Origin: an uncultured Pelagibacteraceae bacterium
GTDB lineage: Bacteria; Pseudomonadota; Alphaproteobacteria; Pelagibacterales; Pelagibacteraceae
Reading direction: 5' to 3'
NCBI GenBank assembly: GCA_902619745.1
Contig: CACNFL010000001.1
Coordinates: 18,778-82,777 of the forward strand
DNA: 64,000 nucleotides
Made by a program: the position numbers and the translations under genes. Positions 18,909-28,999 of this stretch are shown here, piece after piece. The notes under the pieces are model-generated. The model was not told the DNA's origin. It saw only the letters and a list, made by a program, of their open reading frames with translations, and made no database searches. Position 1 is the stretch's first letter. The number at the start of each line of letters is the position of its first letter.

Positions 18909-20083
18909 TTTACTGATTTATCTTTTACACCCTCTAAAAACTTAAGACATTTTTTCATTTCATTTAATTCTATGAACTCGTCAATTTTGTGAGCTTGTTC
19001 TATGGATCCAGGTCCGCAAACAACTGTACTGATACCTAATTCTTGAAATAAACCAGCTTCTGTTCCAAAAGAAACTACTTCTCTAGAATTATCACCAGTT
19101 ATATTTGATACAAATTCACATGCCTCAGACTCATCTAATCTGTTAAAACCAACGACTTCACCTATCACTTCTTTTTTAATATAAGAATCTGGAAATACTT
19201 TTTTCATTTCTGGTAGGAGTACTTCATTTGCATATTTATCAATTTCTTTCGTAACAAATTCTCCATCTTCTTTAACAACTGGTCTTGTTTCCCATTCAAC
19301 ACTACATTTATCTGCAATGACATTATGAGCAATACCACCTTTAATTCCACCAATTGATAAAGTTGAATGTGAAGGATCAAAAATACTATCTTTTTGAACT
19401 CTTTTTTTTAATTCTTCTCTAATTTCTAAAAGTTTTCCAACATATCTAGTAGCATATTCAGCTGCATTTACTCCTAAATGTGGTTTAGAACTATGTCCCG
19501 CAAGTCCTCCAAAGTGAACTGTGTATTCATTCATACCTTTGTGGGCATCAATAATTTTCATTTTAGTTGGTTCACCAATTATACAAATTCCATTTTTGAT
19601 TTCTCTTTTTTTTAATTCCTCTATTAATAAAGGGGCTCCAATACATGCAGTCTCTTCATCAAATGTGTAACAGAAATGTAAGTCTCTATCTAAATTACTT
19701 TCTTTGAAGATAGGTGCATAAGCAAGTGTACATGCAATAAAACCTTTCATATCACATGATCCTCTTCCATATAATTTATCATTTTTAATAGTTGCAACGA
19801 ATGGATCACTGCTCCAACCTTTAGATACGGGAACCACATCAGTGTGACCGGATAATATAATTGGTTTTTTTGTGCTTTGATTTTTTGCTTTTAGAGTTCC
19901 AAAAAGATTTACTCTTTTTTTATCATCATCATAAACTTTGAAAGTATCTATTCCGATGTTATTTAAAATTTTTTCACAATAATCAATTAAATTACTGTTA
20001 TCTTGACCTGAGATAGTTTTAAATGCGATTAAGTCAGTTAAAATCTTGATTGATTTTTCATATAAATTGTTATCTATACTCAT
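18905..20083 (-). CDS. argE: Acetylornithine deacetylase / M20 family peptidase
   Basis: PIILSGHTDVVPV, LYGRGSCDMKGF, FDEETACIGAPLL, FGTEAGLFQELGISTVVCGPGSIEQAHKIDE. Confidence 0.88.
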   Translation of the reverse strand: MSIDNNLYEKSIKILTDLIAFKTISGQDNSNLIDYCEKILNNIGIDTFKVYDDDKKRVNLFGTLKAKNQSTKKPIILSGHTDVVPVSKGWSSDPFVATIKNDKLYGRGSCDMKGFIACTLAYAPIFKESNLDRDLHFCYTFDEETACIGAPLLIEELKKREIKNGICIIGEPTKMKIIDAHKGMNEYTVHFGGLAGHSSKPHLGVNAAEYATRYVGKLLEIREELKKRVQKDSIFDPSHSTLSIGGIKGGIAHNVIADKCSVEWETRPVVKEDGEFVTKEIDKYANEVLLPEMKKVFPDSYIKKEVIGEVVGFNRLDESEACEFVSNITGDNSREVVSFGTEAGLFQELGISTVVCGPGSIEQAHKIDEFIELNEMKKCLKFLEGVKDKSVN

Positions 20084-20107
20084 AAACTTAAAACACTATA
20101 TTATATT

Positions 20108-20452
20108 ATGATTAAAGAGCAAATTACCTATAATGATTTTGATAAAGTAGATATTAGAATTGGTACTGTAATTTCTGTAAAAAAAAATGAAAAGGCGAGA
20201 AAGCCATCTTTAGTGGTTGAAGTTGATTTTGGAAGCGAAATTGGCATTAAACAATCTTCCGCTCAAATTACTCATTATTATAATGAGGAGAATTTAAAAG
20301 GAAAACAAGTTATTGCTGTTTGTAATTTTCCTGAAAAAAATATTGCTGGAATAGTTTCTCAAGTATTGGTTTTAGGAGCAATTGATGCCGATGGCAAAGT
20401 TACACTTGTTCATCCTTCTCAAAAAGCAGAAAACGGATTACCGATTGCTTAG
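20108..20452 (+). CDS. csaA: tRNA-binding domain protein (CsaA-like)
   Basis: DKVDIRIGTVISVKKNEKARKPSLVVEVDFG...GKQVIAVCNFPEKNIAGIVSQVLVLG. Confidence 0.87.
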   Translation: MIKEQITYNDFDKVDIRIGTVISVKKNEKARKPSLVVEVDFGSEIGIKQSSAQITHYYNEENLKGKQVIAVCNFPEKNIAGIVSQVLVLGAIDADGKVTLVHPSQKAENGLPIA

Positions 20453-20454
20453 TA

Positions 20455-21048
20455 ATGCATCCTGAAATTCTTTCTATAACTTTATTCGGAATCGTTGCGG
20501 CATTCACTCCTGGACCTAATAATTTTGTTGCTTTCTATTCTGGTTTCAATTTTGGCATTCTAAGAACACTACCGCATATAATTGGTGTAACTTTAGGATT
20601 TCCTTTTTTGTTGTTATGTTTAGCTCTAGGGCTGATAAACATTTTTAAGCTTTATCCTTTAATCCAAGAGATATTAAAATATTTAGGAACTCTATTTTTA
20701 ATTTATTTAGCATATAAAATTTCTTTTTCAGGACCTTCTGATCAGGAAAATAAAAATAAAAATCCAATAAAGTTCCATGAAACTTTTATTTTTCAATTTT
20801 TAAATCCTAAAGGGGTTATTGCATCGATTATTATTGTTTCTACTTATATTAATCCAGGAGAAACCTTTGTAAGTTATACGACTCAGATTATCATTATGGC
20901 TTTAATTGTTTCGGTGACTAGTATAACTCTGTGGACTTTTTTAGGTAAATTTTTTAGGAAATTCGCGACAAATCAGAAATTTATTAATTACTTTAATTAT
21001 GCTATGTCACTGCTTCTTTTAACAAGCATAATAACTTTTTATTTATAA
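20455..21048 (+). CDS. LysE family translocator
   Basis: FGIVAAFTPGPNNFVAFYSGFNFGILRTLPHIIGVTLGFPFLL; FQFLNPKG. Confidence 0.87.
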   Translation: MHPEILSITLFGIVAAFTPGPNNFVAFYSGFNFGILRTLPHIIGVTLGFPFLLLCLALGLINIFKLYPLIQEILKYLGTLFLIYLAYKISFSGPSDQENKNKNPIKFHETFIFQFLNPKGVIASIIIVSTYINPGETFVSYTTQIIIMALIVSVTSITLWTFLGKFFRKFATNQKFINYFNYAMSLLLLTSIITFYL

Positions 21049-21049
21049 T

Positions 21050-23719
21050 ATGACTCCAGGAAACAAAAATTCTTACAATTCATTAAAAAAAATTAAAGTT
21101 AATGACAAAGAGTATAATTATTATTCTTTAAATGAATCAGAAAAAAATGGACTTGAAGGAATAAATAAACTTCCAAAATCTCTAAAAGTTTTACTAGAAA
21201 ATTTATTAAGATACGAAGACGACTTAAGTGTAACGAAATCTCAAATAGAGGCGATTAAAAATTGGCTAAAAACTAAAAAATCTAAAACTGAAATTGCATA
21301 TAGACCAGCAAGAGTTTTGCTTCAAGATTATACAGGAATACCTGCGGTTGCAGATTTAGCTGCAATGAGAGAAGCAGTCAAAGAAAAAAATAAAGATCCA
21401 AATACAATCAATCCATTATCTGCAGTTGATCTTGTAATTGATCACTCTGTACAAGTCGACCAATCTGCAAAAGCAGATTCTTTTGAAAAAAATGTCGATA
21501 TAGAATTTGAAAGAAATGGTGAAAGATATTCTTTTTTAAAATGGGGACAACAGGCATTTGATAATTTTAGAATAGTTCCACCAGGAACAGGAATTTGTCA
21601 CCAAGTAAATCTAGAATATTTATCAAAAGTTGTTTGGTCAGAAGAATTTAAAGGGGAAAAATATCTTTTTCCAGATACTTTAGTTGGAACAGACAGTCAT
21701 ACAACAATGGTAAATGGCTTATCTGTTTTAGGATGGGGTGTTGGAGGAATTGAAGCTGAAGCAGGAATGTTAGGTCAACCAATTTCTATGTTAATACCAG
21801 AAGTAATTGGTTTCGAAATGAAAAACAAATTGCCAGAAGGAACCACTGCAACAGATTTAGTTTTAACTGTTGTTAAAATGTTAAGAGATAAAGGTGTGGT
21901 TGGTAAGTTTGTTGAGTTTTATGGAGAGGGTTTAAAAAATTTAACTCTTGCAGATAGAGCTACAATTGCAAACATGGCACCAGAATATGGTGCTACTTGT
22001 GGTTTTTTTCCTATCGATGAAGAAACATTAAAGTATTTAAAATTTTCTGGAAGAGATCAACAAACTGTTGATATCGTAGAAAATTATGCCAAGGAACAAG
22101 GTTTATGGGCGAGTAACGAGATAGAATTTACTGACATTATATCTTTAGATATGTCCACAGTTGTGCCAACTATTTCAGGACCGAAAAGACCACAAGACAA
22201 AGTTCTTTTAACAGATGCACCTAGTTCGTTTCAAAAAGTATTGCAGGAAGCTACAAATAAAAATGAAAAATCAATTTCAAAAGTAACAAATACAGATTAT
22301 GAAATTAAAGATGGTTCAATATTAATTGCAGCAATAACATCTTGTACAAACACTTCTAATCCAAATGTTCTAATTGGGGCTGGACTATTAGCAAAAAAAG
22401 CTATTGAAAAAGGTTTACAGGTTAAACCCTGGGTAAAAACTTCTTTAGCACCTGGGTCTCAAGTAGTTACAGACTATTTGGCAAAAGCTGGATTAAACAC
22501 TTATTTAGATCAGCTTGGCTTTAATTTAGTTGGGTACGGCTGTACAACTTGCATTGGAAATTCAGGACCACTTCCAGAAAATATTGTAGAAGCGATCCAA
22601 AAAGAAAATATTTATGCAGTTTCAGTTTTATCAGGAAATAGAAATTTCGAGGGAAGAATTTCTCCACATATAAAAGCTAACTATTTGGCTTCACCTCCAC
22701 TTGTTGTTGCATATGCAATAGCTGGGCATATGGAAGTTGATTTGTACAAAGATCCATTGGGAAAAGATAAAGAAGGAAAAGATGTATTTTTAAAAGATAT
22801 TTGGCCTTCAAATAAAGAGATAGAAGAAACTTTAAAAGATTCACTTAATGCTGAGATGTTTATACAAAGATACTCAAATGTTTCTGAGGGCCCAACTCAA
22901 TGGCAAAAAATTAAAACTGATAAAAGCAGTATCTATAATTGGGATGAGAGATCAACATATGTAAAAAAACCTCCATTTTTTGACTCTTTACCAGATAAAC
23001 CAGAAGGATTTAAAGAAATTAAGGATGCAAGACCATTATTAATCTTAGGTGATATGGTTACTACTGACCATATATCGCCAGCTGGTAGTATTCAAAAGGA
23101 TAGTCCAACTGGTGAATATTTCATGGAACACCAAATTTTGCCAAAAGATTATAATTCATATGGTTCAAGAAGGGGTAACCATGAAGTTATGATGCGAGGA
23201 ACTTTTGCAAATATAAGAATTAGAAATGAAATGGCTCCAGGTACAGAGGGTGGTTTTACAAAGTTATATCCAGAAGAAAAAGTTCTTCCTATATATGATG
23301 CAGTTGTTGAATATAAAAAAAGAGGAACAGATTTAGTTGTAATTGGTGGAAAAGAGTATGGAACTGGATCGTCTAGAGATTGGGCAGCTAAAGGAACAAA
23401 ATTACTTGGAATAAAAGCAGTAATCGCAGAGAGTTTTGAAAGAATTCACCGATCTAATTTAATTGGAATGGGAATATTACCGTTACAATTTATCGAAGAT
23501 CTAAATAGAAAAAATCTAAAATTAATTGGTTCTGAATTAATTAGTATTCAAAATATAGAAAAGGGCGTTAATCCCTCAGATGAAGTGACAGTCGAAATTA
23601 AATATGCCTCTGGCGAAATAAAGAAAATTAAAACTTTATGCAGAATTGATACAAAAAATGAATTAGAGTATTATAAAAATGGAGGTATTCTGCAGTACGT
23701 TTTAAGGAATATGATTTAG
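21050..23719 (+). CDS. acnA: Aconitate hydratase AcnA
   Basis: LQDYTGIPAVADLAAMR, DTLVGTDSHTTMVNGLSVLGWGVGGIEAEA, SCTNTSNP, YGCTTCIGNSGPL, GKEYGTGSSRDWAAKG. Confidence 0.97.
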   Translation: MTPGNKNSYNSLKKIKVNDKEYNYYSLNESEKNGLEGINKLPKSLKVLLENLLRYEDDLSVTKSQIEAIKNWLKTKKSKTEIAYRPARVLLQDYTGIPAVADLAAMREAVKEKNKDPNTINPLSAVDLVIDHSVQVDQSAKADSFEKNVDIEFERNGERYSFLKWGQQAFDNFRIVPPGTGICHQVNLEYLSKVVWSEEFKGEKYLFPDTLVGTDSHTTMVNGLSVLGWGVGGIEAEAGMLGQPISMLIPEVIGFEMKNKLPEGTTATDLVLTVVKMLRDKGVVGKFVEFYGEGLKNLTLADRATIANMAPEYGATCGFFPIDEETLKYLKFSGRDQQTVDIVENYAKEQGLWASNEIEFTDIISLDMSTVVPTISGPKRPQDKVLLTDAPSSFQKVLQEATNKNEKSISKVTNTDYEIKDGSILIAAITSCTNTSNPNVLIGAGLLAKKAIEKGLQVKPWVKTSLAPGSQVVTDYLAKAGLNTYLDQLGFNLVGYGCTTCIGNSGPLPENIVEAIQKENIYAVSVLSGNRNFEGRISPHIKANYLASPPLVVAYAIAGHMEVDLYKDPLGKDKEGKDVFLKDIWPSNKEIEETLKDSLNAEMFIQRYSNVSEGPTQWQKIKTDKSSIYNWDERSTYVKKPPFFDSLPDKPEGFKEIKDARPLLILGDMVTTDHISPAGSIQKDSPTGEYFMEHQILPKDYNSYGSRRGNHEVMMRGTFANIRIRNEMAPGTEGGFTKLYPEEKVLPIYDAVVEYKKRGTDLVVIGGKEYGTGSSRDWAAKGTKLLGIKAVIAESFERIHRSNLIGMGILPLQFIEDLNRKNLKLIGSELISIQNIEKGVNPSDEVTVEIKYASGEIKKIKTLCRIDTKNELEYYKNGGILQYVLRNMI

Positions 23720-23721
23720 TT

Positions 23722-24366
23722 ATGGACGAAGATTTATCAATTATAAATACCAATACTAGAAATGAAAAAATTAAGAATTTTTTTGTAAACAATAAAAATA
23801 AAATTATTTCAGGTATAATTATTTTAATAATTATTATAGTAGGTGTTTTCAGTTACGATAAATATTTAATTAATAAAAAAAAAGATATCTCAGATAGTTA
23901 TAATTCTATAATCATCGATTATTCTGAAAAAACAAAAGAAAAAACAGCTAGCAGTCTGATTGAAATAATAAACAAGAAAGACCCAACTTATTCACCTTTA
24001 TCTCTTTATTTCATCATTGATAATAATCTTGTAAGTGATCAGTCCAAAATCAATTCATTATTTGATGTATTGATAAACGATACTTCATTAGACAGTGAGA
24101 TTAACAACTTAATTATATACAAGAAGGCACTCTACAATGCAGATAACGCTCAAGAGGGTGATCTTTTAAATATGTTAAATCCACTGATCAATTCAAAAAG
24201 TGTCTGGAAATCACATTCTTTATATTTAATGGCAGAATATTTTTATGCAAATAATCAAAAACAAAAAGCTAAAGAATTTTTCAACCAAATAATAGCTTTA
24301 GAAAATTCAAATCCAGATATAAGACTTCAAGCAGAGAAAAGATTGAACAGAGACTTGAGTGAATAA
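23722..24366 (+). CDS. YfgM-like membrane-anchored TPR protein
   Basis: Single TM (IISGIIILIIIIVGVFSYDKYL) then helical-repeat region; directly upstream of BamB-like gene as in many proteobacteria. Confidence 0.65.
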   Translation: MDEDLSIINTNTRNEKIKNFFVNNKNKIISGIIILIIIIVGVFSYDKYLINKKKDISDSYNSIIIDYSEKTKEKTASSLIEIINKKDPTYSPLSLYFIIDNNLVSDQSKINSLFDVLINDTSLDSEINNLIIYKKALYNADNAQEGDLLNMLNPLINSKSVWKSHSLYLMAEYFYANNQKQKAKEFFNQIIALENSNPDIRLQAEKRLNRDLSE

Positions 24367-25657
24367 ATTAATTTTTACTTTCATTGTATTATTTTTTCTT
24401 AACAATTGTTCATTTAACGAAAACTCAAGAATTTGGAAAGACAAAGAAAATAAATTAGAAACAGATAAAAAAATAACAAAAGTTTTTGCTGAGGAAAATC
24501 TAAGTGTTTCAGAATTTAATAGAGATTTAAAATTTGATCTATCATCAATAAAAATAAATAATAAAAAAAATGAAAATCAAAATAATCTTGGTTTGCAAAA
24601 TTACAAAGGTGAATTAAAAAAGATTGGTAACTTTAAATTTTCAAAGTTAGAGGAATTAAATCAATTAAATTTCAAACCGATTTTTTTGAACAATGGAATA
24701 ATTTTTTTTGATAAAAAGGGTACAATTATAAGGTATGACAATAACCAGAAAATTATTTGGAAAAAAAACCACTATTCAAAAGCTGAAAAAAAATTAAAGC
24801 CAAAGCTTAATTTTTTAGTAGACGGTCAAAATCTTTTAGTGGCTGATAGTATAGCAAAATATTATTCAGTAAATATAAGCACTGGAGAACTAAATTGGTC
24901 AAAAAATAATGAGTATCCATTTAATTCAAATATTAAAAAGTATAAAGATAAAATATTTGTTATTGATTATAAAAACACTCTTAGATGCTACAAAATCAAA
25001 GATGGTTCTGAATGTTGGAATTTGCAAACAGAGGACTCATTTACAATTTCAAATGCTAAATATTCTTTAATTATTTTAAACGATAATGTTATTTTTAGTA
25101 ATTCTATAGGAGATATTACAGCTGTAGATATTGAAACTGGCTTAATAACTTGGCAACTACCTACACAGAGTAGCTCGATAATAAATGAAACTTATAATTT
25201 TAAGACTTCTAAACTAGTATCAGATGGAAATTCTGTATTTTTTTCAAACAATAAAAACCAGTTTTATTCAATTAATTTAAAAACAGGAATCACTAACTGG
25301 ATTAATGAAGTAAATTCTAATGTAAAACCAATTTTGGTTGGAAATGTAATTTTCACAATTTCTAATGAAGGTTATTTACATTTAATTGATAAAAATAAAG
25401 GCAATATAGTTCGAATTACAGATCTATTTGTTAATTACAAAGATAAAAAAAGAAAAAATATCCATCCAATTGGTTTTGTGATTGGAGACAAAAATTTATT
25501 TTTAACTAACTCAGATGGTAAAATGATCATAGCTGGGATTGAAGATGGAAAAATAACTAAAATTGAAAAAGTTTCTGGCGGATTAGTCTCTGAACCGTTT
25601 ATATTTAACAACAATTTATATGTAGTAAGAAATGGTTCAATTGTACAATATAACTAA
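24359..25657 (+). CDS. bamB: PQQ-like beta-propeller outer-membrane assembly lipoprotein (BamB-like)
   Basis: Lipobox-like LNNCS near the N-terminus; repeated ITWQLP/TGELNWSK/GITNWINE propeller motifs. Confidence 0.8.
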   Translation: MNKLIFTFIVLFFLNNCSFNENSRIWKDKENKLETDKKITKVFAEENLSVSEFNRDLKFDLSSIKINNKKNENQNNLGLQNYKGELKKIGNFKFSKLEELNQLNFKPIFLNNGIIFFDKKGTIIRYDNNQKIIWKKNHYSKAEKKLKPKLNFLVDGQNLLVADSIAKYYSVNISTGELNWSKNNEYPFNSNIKKYKDKIFVIDYKNTLRCYKIKDGSECWNLQTEDSFTISNAKYSLIILNDNVIFSNSIGDITAVDIETGLITWQLPTQSSSIINETYNFKTSKLVSDGNSVFFSNNKNQFYSINLKTGITNWINEVNSNVKPILVGNVIFTISNEGYLHLIDKNKGNIVRITDLFVNYKDKKRKNIHPIGFVIGDKNLFLTNSDGKMIIAGIEDGKITKIEKVSGGLVSEPFIFNNNLYVVRNGSIVQYN

Positions 25658-25659
25658 AC

Positions 25660-26091
25660 ATGTTCTTAAAATTTTTAGAAAAAATTGGCAGAAAAAAAGT
25701 TGTATTAGATAGAGGACCTTCACATCCCAAGTTTAAAGAGGCAAAGCCTTGGATGAATCGTTACTATGTTTTGATGAGGTATCGACCTAAATGGTTTCCA
25801 TTCAATATATTAATTCATGAGATGCTAGCAGATGATCATGGAGAAGGAGTTCATAATCACACTTTTCCTTATATTACTATAATTTTAAGAGGTGGCTATT
25901 GGGAAACACTGAGCAATGGCAAGTTTTGGCGCCCACCAGGGTATATTGGTTTTAGATCAGCGAATAATTTACATCGAGTAGATTTAGAACCAGGAACCAA
26001 ACCATTAACTTTATTTATCTCAGGTCCATTTGGGCTAAGGAAAGGACCAAGATCAGAGTATGGTATTGACTTTAAAACTAAAAAAAATTGA
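25660..26091 (+). CDS. Conserved hypothetical, cupin-like fold
   Basis: GVHNHTFPYITIILRGGYWETLS...PPGYIGFRSANNLHRVDLEPG resembles metal-binding cupin signature. Confidence 0.55.
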   Translation: MFLKFLEKIGRKKVVLDRGPSHPKFKEAKPWMNRYYVLMRYRPKWFPFNILIHEMLADDHGEGVHNHTFPYITIILRGGYWETLSNGKFWRPPGYIGFRSANNLHRVDLEPGTKPLTLFISGPFGLRKGPRSEYGIDFKTKKN

Positions 26092-27146
26092 TGCCAAAAA
26101 AAATTGAAAAAGAATTCATATCTTATTGTGAAAATCAAAATTTAGAAGTTAATCCTAATCAAATCAAAGTTATTAAAAAATTAGAAGATTACTATAATAG
26201 TAATTACAAATCATTTTTTTCAAAATTATTTTCCAAAAAAAAATCTAAAAAAGGATTTTATTTATATGGTGGTGTAGGGGTTGGTAAAACAATGATTTTA
26301 AACTTCTTTTATGATCATCTTGAAGAAAAAAAATTAAAAAAACATTTTAATGAATTTATGTTAGGTTTTCATGATTTTGCCCATGAGCAAAAAGAAAAAA
26401 ATGAAGAAAATGTAATCAATCAATTTGTTCAAAATTTAAAATCAAAAGCTTCATTAGTTTATTTCGATGAGTTCCAAGTAACAAACATTGTTGATGCAAT
26501 GATTTTAGGAAAACTATTTGAACAAATATTTAAAGAAGATATTAAAATTATTCTTACTTCAAACACTAAAATTTCAGAACTTTATAAAGAAGGTCTTCAA
26601 CGCGAACAATTTGTACCTTTTATAAAAATAATGGAAGATCAATCCATCGAGTATGAGTTAAAAATTGAGGATGATTATAGAAAATCTAATGATAATCAAA
26701 AACAAAGATATTTTTTTCCACTTAATCAAGAAACCAATTTTAAGATTAATAAATTTTTTAGAACCATAACAAAGAATAAAAAACAATCTTCAATAACAAT
26801 TAATGTTAAAGGAAGAGAATTTAAAATAGAAAACTTTTATGAGGGAATTGTTAGGTGTGATTTTAATCAACTTTGTGATCAAAATTTAGGAGCGGAAGAT
26901 TATTTAGAAATAGTTAAAAACTGTAAATTTATGGTAATAGATCAAATACCTCAATTTAATGATGTAAATTCAAATCAACAACAACGTTTTATCACTTTGT
27001 TAGATGTAATTTATGATAAAAATATTTCATTAGCAGTTACAGCTGATATAAATTTAGATCAATTTACCTCTTCAAGATTGTTAGAAAAACCATTTAAACG
27101 AACCATTAGTCGTTTGTATGAGCTTACATCGAAGGAGTATAATTAA
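26088..27146 (+). CDS. zapE: AFG1-like ATPase, cell division protein ZapE
   Basis: GFYLYGGVGVGKTMILNFFYD Walker A; LVYFDEFQVTNIVDAMILGKLF Walker B; ILTSNT. Confidence 0.93.
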   Translation: MMPKKIEKEFISYCENQNLEVNPNQIKVIKKLEDYYNSNYKSFFSKLFSKKKSKKGFYLYGGVGVGKTMILNFFYDHLEEKKLKKHFNEFMLGFHDFAHEQKEKNEENVINQFVQNLKSKASLVYFDEFQVTNIVDAMILGKLFEQIFKEDIKIILTSNTKISELYKEGLQREQFVPFIKIMEDQSIEYELKIEDDYRKSNDNQKQRYFFPLNQETNFKINKFFRTITKNKKQSSITINVKGREFKIENFYEGIVRCDFNQLCDQNLGAEDYLEIVKNCKFMVIDQIPQFNDVNSNQQQRFITLLDVIYDKNISLAVTADINLDQFTSSRLLEKPFKRTISRLYELTSKEYN

Positions 27147-27565
27147 TGAAACAAGAATTTTATAATCTTCAAATTAAGACTAATGGTCAAAAGTTATATG
27201 AATTTACTAATGATACAATTCAATGGATTAGTCAAAATACCTTTAAAAATGGTATTCTTAATTTAAGCATTCAGCACACAAGCGCCTCATTAATTGTTCA
27301 AGAAAATGCAGATCCAGATGTACAAACAGATTTAATAAATTATTTTGATAAATTAGCTCCTATGGATAACAAACTATATATTCATACTACGGAGGGAAAA
27401 GATGATATGCCTGCACATATTAAATCTGTATTAACAAATAATCAAATTTCTCTAAGTGTGAAAGATAGTGAATTGTTGCTTGGAACTTGGCAGGGCATAT
27501 ATTTATTTGAACACAGATTAGAGGCTCAAAAAAGAACTATAATTCATCATTTTATTGGAGAATAA
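27146..27565 (+). CDS. YjbQ family (UPF0047) protein
   Basis: LSIQHTSASLIVQENADPDVQTDLINYFDKLAP...DDMPAHIKSVLT...LLLGTWQGIYLFEHR. Confidence 0.92.
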   Translation: MKQEFYNLQIKTNGQKLYEFTNDTIQWISQNTFKNGILNLSIQHTSASLIVQENADPDVQTDLINYFDKLAPMDNKLYIHTTEGKDDMPAHIKSVLTNNQISLSVKDSELLLGTWQGIYLFEHRLEAQKRTIIHHFIGE

Positions 27566-27573
27566 AATTAAAT

Positions 27574-28995
27574 TTATTTTTTCTTTAAAGATTGAAACGC
27601 TTCAAGAGCTGCAGCTCTAGCTTTTTCATGAACAACAATAGGGCCCGGGTAATCTTTGCCAATAATTGTTTTTATAGCTTCTTGATACTTTAATTCCATT
27701 TCCCATGGTTTATGAATAAATTTATTTGGTACATTTTTAAGTTCAGGAACCCATTTTTTTACATAATTACCTTCTTTATCAAATTTTTCACCCTGAAGTA
27801 TTGGATTGAATATTCTAAAATAAGGTGCTGCATCTGCACCACAGCCAGCAACCCATTGCCATTGAGCAACATTATTTGCTTTGTTAAAATCTAGTAGACA
27901 ATTTCTAAAATGCTTCTCACCTTCAGTCCAATTAATTCTCAAATGTTTGACTAAAAATGAACCAACAACCATTCTTATTCTATTATGCATCCATCCAGTC
28001 TCATACAATTCTCTCATACCTGCATCGACAATAGGATAACCGGTCATTCCTTTTTTCCACACTTTTAAGAATTTCTCATTTTTTGCCCAAGGGAATTTAT
28101 CAAATTCTTTTCTAAAATTTCCTTTTAAGAATTCAGGGAAATAATTAATTAAACTATGTGAAAACTCTCTCCAACCAAGCTCATTAATATATTTTCTATA
28201 ACCAATTCCTTTTGATTTAATTTCAGAACATTTTTTCCAAATACTGCCTACATGAATTTGGCCATGTTTGATGTAAGGAGATAATTTAGAGGTTCCTTCA
28301 ATAGATGGTATATCTCGAGAAGTTCCATAATCCTTAATTTTATTTTCAATTAAATTTTTAAGTATTTTTTTTGATTCATTTTCTGAAACTTTCCAATATT
28401 TTTCAAATTTATTATACCAATTTTTTTTTGGTAAAATATCTATTGGTTCAATACACTTTTTAAAATATGTAATCTTTTTAATTTTCTTTTTAACAATATA
28501 ATTTTTGCTTGGTGGTTGATTTAAATAAACTTGCTCCGCATTTCTCCAAAAAGGGGTAAACACTTTAAAGGGAGTTCCATCATTTTTTGTTATCTCTTGA
28601 AATTCATTTAAAACATTTCCTTTAAAATATTTATAATTGATTTTATTTTTAATAAATAAGTCACGTATTTTTTTTCCTTTAGCTATTACATCTGGCTCAT
28701 AAATTTTATTCCAATAAACCGAAAGCTTATCCTTTTTATTAAATTTAGAAAAAATTTCTAATTCGTCACCTTTTACTATTTCAAGATTAATTTTATAATC
28801 TGATAATTCTTTTTTTAAAGTTTCTAGAGATTTAAAAACCCACCATTTTTGAGCTTCTCTTTTGTTATCAAAATCATTGTTATTATAAATATATAATGCA
28901 ATTACATTATCATGATATTGTGTGGCAAAAGATAAAGCAGGATTATTTTCAATTCTAAAATCCTCTCTAATCCAAAAAATACCTATGCTACTCAT
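27574..28995 (-). CDS. phrB: Deoxyribodipyrimidine photo-lyase
   Basis: WIREDFRIENNPALSFA; TGYPIVDAGMRELYETGWMHNRIRMVVGSFLVKHLRINW; NNVAQWQWVAGCGADAAPYFRIFNP. Confidence 0.95.
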   Translation of the reverse strand: MSSIGIFWIREDFRIENNPALSFATQYHDNVIALYIYNNNDFDNKREAQKWWVFKSLETLKKELSDYKINLEIVKGDELEIFSKFNKKDKLSVYWNKIYEPDVIAKGKKIRDLFIKNKINYKYFKGNVLNEFQEITKNDGTPFKVFTPFWRNAEQVYLNQPPSKNYIVKKKIKKITYFKKCIEPIDILPKKNWYNKFEKYWKVSENESKKILKNLIENKIKDYGTSRDIPSIEGTSKLSPYIKHGQIHVGSIWKKCSEIKSKGIGYRKYINELGWREFSHSLINYFPEFLKGNFRKEFDKFPWAKNEKFLKVWKKGMTGYPIVDAGMRELYETGWMHNRIRMVVGSFLVKHLRINWTEGEKHFRNCLLDFNKANNVAQWQWVAGCGADAAPYFRIFNPILQGEKFDKEGNYVKKWVPELKNVPNKFIHKPWEMELKYQEAIKTIIGKDYPGPIVVHEKARAAALEAFQSLKKK

Positions 28996-28999
28996 TAGT

